Notes under the pieces: model-generated
Seen by the model: only the letters and a program-made list of their open reading frames with translations
Told to the model about the DNA's origin: nothing
Database searches by the model: none
Shown: in pieces, positions 12,492-15,909 of the stretch
How positions within the stretch are numbered: position 1 is the first letter of the stretch
Layout of the letters: each line of letters opens with the position of its first letter
Translations under genes and position numbers: made by a program
Origin: Candidatus Omnitrophota bacterium
Lineage (GTDB): Bacteria; Omnitrophota; Gorgyraeia; Gygaellales; Profunditerraquicolaceae
Direction: 5' to 3'
DNA: 15,909 nt
NCBI GenBank assembly: GCA_028717055.1
Contig: JAQUOO010000017.1
Location: 1-15,909 of the forward strand

Positions 12492-14882
12492 TTAGAAATT
12501 ATTGCTTACGCTAAAATGAAATCTTCCGTTACCTCTTGAATCCTTGCCGGAAGCCTTATTCATCGGAATACCGTAATCCAGCATTACCGGGCCTATAGGA
12601 GTCCTGACGCGAAAACCGATACCCACGCCGGTTTTAAAACCACCGCTGTTGGCTATTTCATAATTTGTTCCGTTGCTCGAATATTGAAAATTCTTAGAAG
12701 AACCTATGTCCCCTATTTTTTCCCAAACATTTCCAACATCGCAAAAAGCCGCGATTTTAAGAAAACCGAATAAGGGATAAAGATACTCGATATTACCCAC
12801 TAACATTGACGCACCGCCTACAGGATTGCCGTTATTATCAACTGGGCCGACAGATCTTTCTTCATAGCCTCTTATAGTATAGGCGCCGCCGGCGAAAAAT
12901 CTTTCATAAATAGGTATAGGGTCGCTATCCCCATATTTATCGGCCAACCCGATTCTTCCCCTTATTTCCAGGGAAGCGTTATGAGGCATTGGAAAATAAT
13001 GGCTCACCCGGCTAAACAATTTCCAATAATTTCTGCTTCCCAGCAATGGCCCTCCGGCAAGTTCAACCGAACCATTAATCAAATTTCCTTTGCGAGGCTC
13101 AAAAACACTATCCCGGTTGTCAAACGTAAAGCTGGGAGTTAAACTGCTGATAGTAGTATCGCCTGAATCCTGCTGTAGGTAAGTATCGCTAGAGTCTATA
13201 TTGGTTATGCTGATTGCATCCAATCTATATACGATATCCGCCCTAACGTATTCAGATAACTCCTTGCCTAAACGCAAGTCTCCTCCGGTAACTTTTTCAT
13301 CATAACCATAACCGACATCAGTATCTTTCTTATGGGTGCGCCTGTAAGCGTCAAAACCAAAAGATATGGGGTAGTCAAAAAGCCAGGGTTCGGTAAAACT
13401 CAACTCATACCCGGAAGTTATCGAACCAATCGAAGCGCGCAGCTTTAAATTCTGCCCGGCGCCGGTAAAATAAGGCCAGTTTTTCCAATCAAAATTCTTC
13501 TGCTCTATCTCGACGAACCCGACAAGAGAATCAACCGTGCTGTAACCGCCGCCAAAACTAAAAGAACCGGTCTTGGATTCCTTGACGTCAACAACCAAAT
13601 TCTTCTGGTCAGGGGCCTGCGTCTGGGCCTCTTCGGTATCATAACTGACATCCTCGAAAAACCCCAAATTCTGCAAGCGTTCTTTACTGCGCCTTAACTT
13701 CTCCCCATCAAACCTGTCTCCGGGATGAATGCGCAATTCCCTGCGGATAACTATATCTTTGGTTTTTACATTTCCGCGAATCTTAATCTTATCAACAAAG
13801 GTTACCTGATTTTCAACGATATTGTAAAGTATATCCACGCGGTGCGTCTCTTTATTCAAAGAAGTGGTATTCTGCACCTGCGCCGAAATATACCCCTTGT
13901 CGAAATAAAGCCCCTGGATATTGGCCACATCCTGCTTCATGCCGTCATCGCTAAAGACCTTTCCCGACACGCACTCTTTCAGGCGCATAAGGATTTCTTT
14001 TTCCCCTACATCCTTATTTCCCTGGATAACCACGTTTCCAACCAGATATTTCTTGCCCTCGGATATTTTGATATATACATATAATAAAAACGGCTTTTTA
14101 GGGTCGGGCTTGACTTCATAGCTGACCGCGACATCGATAAAACCATTCTTGCTATAGAATGACTTTATACGCTGCATATCCTCCTTCAACACGTCTTCCT
14201 TCAGGACGCCCGCGTTAAAAAACCAGGCGCGTTTAGTCTTAAGCAGTTTCAGTATACGGCCCCGGGTAAACTCCTTGTTACCTTCGATGATTATATCTTT
14301 TATGCGCACCCTGCCGCCTTCCACCACATTGAAATCTATATTAACCTTATTCGTCTCGGCGTTAGTAACGATATTATAGCTGATCTCCGCGGCGCTAAAA
14401 CCCATCTTCTCATACATTTTCTTCAACGCGCCGACATCATCTTTAAGAGTAGGGTAATCAAGATACTGGCCTTCCCGGGACTTAAGCTGAAGCTTCAGCT
14501 TTTCATCTTTCATGGTGATGCGCTGAATCCCGGAGAATGTAATCTTTTCGATCATCGGCCTCTCCTCCACCACCACTATTACCTTGATACCGTCTTTATA
14601 GCTTTCGGTTTCGATTTTTATATCGCTGAAGAAATTCAAAAGATAAAGCCTTTTCAAATCATCGCTGGCGACATTTTCCTGATAAACAGAACCAACGTGG
14701 GTTTTCATCTTGGAAACAATAGTATTGGTGCTTATGGACTTATTGCCTTTGACTTCCAGGGCGGTAACCAATCTTACAGGTTCTTCATTGGGGGTGGTTT
14801 TGGAATCTTCGTCCGCAAACAGGTCAAACCGGAAGGAAAAAATAAAAAACGCCGCAAATAAGGTAAGTAATATTTTACGCAT
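12492..14882 (-). CDS. bamA: BamA, outer-membrane protein assembly factor (Omp85)
   Basis: BamA is the core of the machine that folds beta-barrel proteins into the outer membrane. The 796-residue protein has a signal peptide (cleaved after about residue 23, LFA), five POTRA domains (about 38-440; repeat cores such as ALEVKGNKSIST, DIIIEGNKEFTRGRILKLLK, VVIQGNKDVGEKEIL and KIKIRGNVKTKDIVIRRELR), then a 16-strand barrel starting GSFSFGGGYSTVDSLVGFVE. IRGYEERSVGP (670-680) is the conserved loop 6 motif, and the chain ends with Phe, as usual for barrel proteins. There is no ribosome binding site; a promoter ends 6 bases before the ATG. ompH follows after repeat copy 2. Confidence 0.97.
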   Translation of the reverse strand: MRKILLTLFAAFFIFSFRFDLFADEDSKTTPNEEPVRLVTALEVKGNKSISTNTIVSKMKTHVGSVYQENVASDDLKRLYLLNFFSDIKIETESYKDGIKVIVVVEERPMIEKITFSGIQRITMKDEKLKLQLKSREGQYLDYPTLKDDVGALKKMYEKMGFSAAEISYNIVTNAETNKVNIDFNVVEGGRVRIKDIIIEGNKEFTRGRILKLLKTKRAWFFNAGVLKEDVLKEDMQRIKSFYSKNGFIDVAVSYEVKPDPKKPFLLYVYIKISEGKKYLVGNVVIQGNKDVGEKEILMRLKECVSGKVFSDDGMKQDVANIQGLYFDKGYISAQVQNTTSLNKETHRVDILYNIVENQVTFVDKIKIRGNVKTKDIVIRRELRIHPGDRFDGEKLRRSKERLQNLGFFEDVSYDTEEAQTQAPDQKNLVVDVKESKTGSFSFGGGYSTVDSLVGFVEIEQKNFDWKNWPYFTGAGQNLKLRASIGSITSGYELSFTEPWLFDYPISFGFDAYRRTHKKDTDVGYGYDEKVTGGDLRLGKELSEYVRADIVYRLDAISITNIDSSDTYLQQDSGDTTISSLTPSFTFDNRDSVFEPRKGNLINGSVELAGGPLLGSRNYWKLFSRVSHYFPMPHNASLEIRGRIGLADKYGDSDPIPIYERFFAGGAYTIRGYEERSVGPVDNNGNPVGGASMLVGNIEYLYPLFGFLKIAAFCDVGNVWEKIGDIGSSKNFQYSSNGTNYEIANSGGFKTGVGIGFRVRTPIGPVMLDYGIPMNKASGKDSRGNGRFHFSVSNNF

Positions 14883-14888
14883 TAAGTT

Positions 14889-14917
14889 ATTATATAGGAA
14901 CTGATTATTAAAATCAA
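14889..14917 (-). promoter_or_regulatory. Promoter of bamA, likely leaderless
   Basis: TTGATT (14917-14912, 4 of 6) and a perfect TATAAT (14894-14889) are 17 bases apart on the minus strand. Only 6 bases separate the -10 from the bamA ATG, so transcription would begin at or beside the start codon. No Shine-Dalgarno is seen. The same geometry appears at archease. Confidence 0.6.
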
Positions 14918-14945
14918 TGAATTATTCCTCAATACTCCTGCAGGC

Positions 14946-15093
14946 TAAAATTCAAAAAACTGCTAATGTCAAAGGCCAAAGCTCAAAATTAAAAATAAGC
15001 ACAAATGGCAAATACCAAATGACAAAATCCTCGTTTTGGTATTTGAGTTTTGGATTTATTTTGAGTTTTGAATTTTGTCATTTGTAATTAAGC
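14946..15093. repeat. A/T-rich imperfect palindrome, copy 3 (after dnaB)
   Basis: An A-rich half (14946 to about 15029) is mirrored by a T-rich half (about 15034-15093), closing as a long weak hairpin. The 15018-15082 part is the near match of copy 1, in the same orientation. It lies after the dnaB stop and before the bamA promoter. It contains no open frame of note and no sign of a transposase. Confidence 0.7.
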
Positions 15094-15163
15094 TCTTTTA
15101 TCTTAACTTGTGATTCTTAACTTTTTACTTTTAAATTTTGACTTTTATAATACTCTGAATATT

Positions 15164-15909
15164 CTACTCCATCCTGGCAATATTCTGGAAACTCGTGTAT
15201 TCTTTGATAAAGGCCAGCTTCAACGACCCTACCGGGCCATTCCTCTGCTTGGCGATAATTACTTCAGCTATGCCCTGGTTTTCGGAAGTTTGAGTATAGT
15301 ATTCTTCTCTTAGCAAGAGCACTACCACATCGGCATCCTGTTCGATAGCGCCGCTTTCCCTTAAATCCGAAAGCTGCGGCCGGTGGTCGGTGCGCGATTC
15401 TACCGCGCGCGAGAGCTGACTTATCGCCACAATAGGGACATTCAACTCTCTGGCCAAAGCTTTTAAAGACCGTGAGATTTCCGAAATTTCCTGCTGGCGG
15501 CTTTCTATCCCGCTGGAACCGCGCATTAACTGCATATAGTCAAGCACGATTAATTTAACATCCTGCTGGGCTTTTAACCTGCGGGCCTTGGCGCGTAATT
15601 CCATTACCGATATCCCGGGAGTATCGTCTATAAATATCGGGGCTTCGGAAAGTTTCCCTGCCGCAGCGGTCAGGCGCGGCCAATCCGAAGTGGCCAAATA
15701 GCCCGTGCGCACCTTTTGCGCGTCAACTCTGGCATGCGAACAAAGCATCCTTTGGACAAGCTGTTCCTTGGACATTTCCAAGCTAAAAATTGCGGTGGGT
15801 ATCTTTTCCACTATGCCCGCGTGCTCAACCATACCCAAGGCAAGCGAGCTCTTACCCATCGAAGGCCTGCCGGCAACTATAATCAAATCGGAATTCTGCA
15901 ATCCCGCAG
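15164..15909 (-). CDS. dnaB: Replicative DNA helicase DnaB, C-terminal domain (cut by window edge)
   Basis: DnaB is the hexameric helicase that unwinds DNA at the replication fork. The frame runs open to the window end; the visible part, about 248 codons, is the RecA-like ATPase domain. Reading starts AGLQNSDLIIVAGRPSMGKS, which holds the Walker A motif. Then come ATGMVEH-type helices, FSLEMSKEQLVQRMLC, the Walker B segment LIVLDYMQLM, ISRSLKALARELNVPIVAISQLSR and SDLRESGAIEQDADVVVLL. It ends at the usual family C terminus (FQNIARME). A TTG near 15901 is an internal Leu codon, not a start. No intein is seen in this part. The N-terminal domain lies outside the window. Confidence 0.97.
   Translation of the reverse strand, partial: AGLQNSDLIIVAGRPSMGKSSLALGMVEHAGIVEKIPTAIFSLEMSKEQLVQRMLCSHARVDAQKVRTGYLATSDWPRLTAAAGKLSEAPIFIDDTPGISVMELRAKARRLKAQQDVKLIVLDYMQLMRGSSGIESRQQEISEISRSLKALARELNVPIVAISQLSRAVESRTDHRPQLSDLRESGAIEQDADVVVLLLREEYYTQTSENQGIAEVIIAKQRNGPVGSLKLAFIKEYTSFQNIARME

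Noticed and set aside
12361..15093. The palindromic repeats as a CRISPR array
   Set aside because: Copies are kilobases apart, not regularly spaced, and no cas gene is present.

Overview
The window reads as chromosomal DNA of a Gram-negative (diderm) bacterium. Every protein gene I accept is on the minus strand, so transcription runs from high to low coordinates. The best guess at lineage is an uncultivated phylum of the Omnitrophota type. The reasons are the single-chain LpxC-FabZ fusion, LpxI rather than LpxH, the bamA-ompH-lpxD-lpxC/fabZ-lpxA-lpxI gene order, archease plus RtcB, and A/T-rich palindromic repeats between genes. This is inference from gene content, not from a database search.

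Right half (about 7660-15909): an outer-membrane biogenesis block. The 3' part of replicative helicase dnaB (cut by the window edge) is followed by bamA (outer-membrane protein insertase), ompH/skp (periplasmic chaperone), lpxD, a fused lpxC-fabZ, lpxA and lpxI. These enzymes make the early lipid A intermediates, while BamA and Skp handle outer-membrane proteins. Three A/T-rich imperfect palindromes lie just after the dnaB, bamA and lpxD stop codons. bamA, and probably lpxC, have promoters so close to the ATG that their mRNAs may be leaderless. lpxB, often found after lpxI, is not here.

Middle (about 5260-7660): a small stand-alone CBM48 (AMPK-type glycogen-binding) protein with a strong promoter; a 47-nt hairpin; a radical SAM protein of the tRNA wyosine-synthetase-like group whose stop codon is one base from tRNA-Arg(TCG); a glycine-zipper lipoprotein; and an unrecognised lipoprotein with a hairpin and a run of eight G before its start.

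Left part (1-5260): a broken 5' half of a tRNA-Lys gene; hflK-hflC with a promoter and a leader that can form competing hairpins resembling an attenuator; an MscS-family channel split by a single-base frameshift; tRNA-Lys(CTT) followed by three back-to-back hairpins, the last a terminator; then archease overlapping rtcB (RNA ligase, cut by the window edge).

The most unusual signal is the 1165-1396 stretch. A tRNA-Lys with C at position 55 is followed by about 160 nt of almost continuous RNA helix. Its imperfections become G-U pairs or tandem G-A only when read on the minus strand, which suggests a selected structured RNA. I found no CRISPR array, transposase or integrase.
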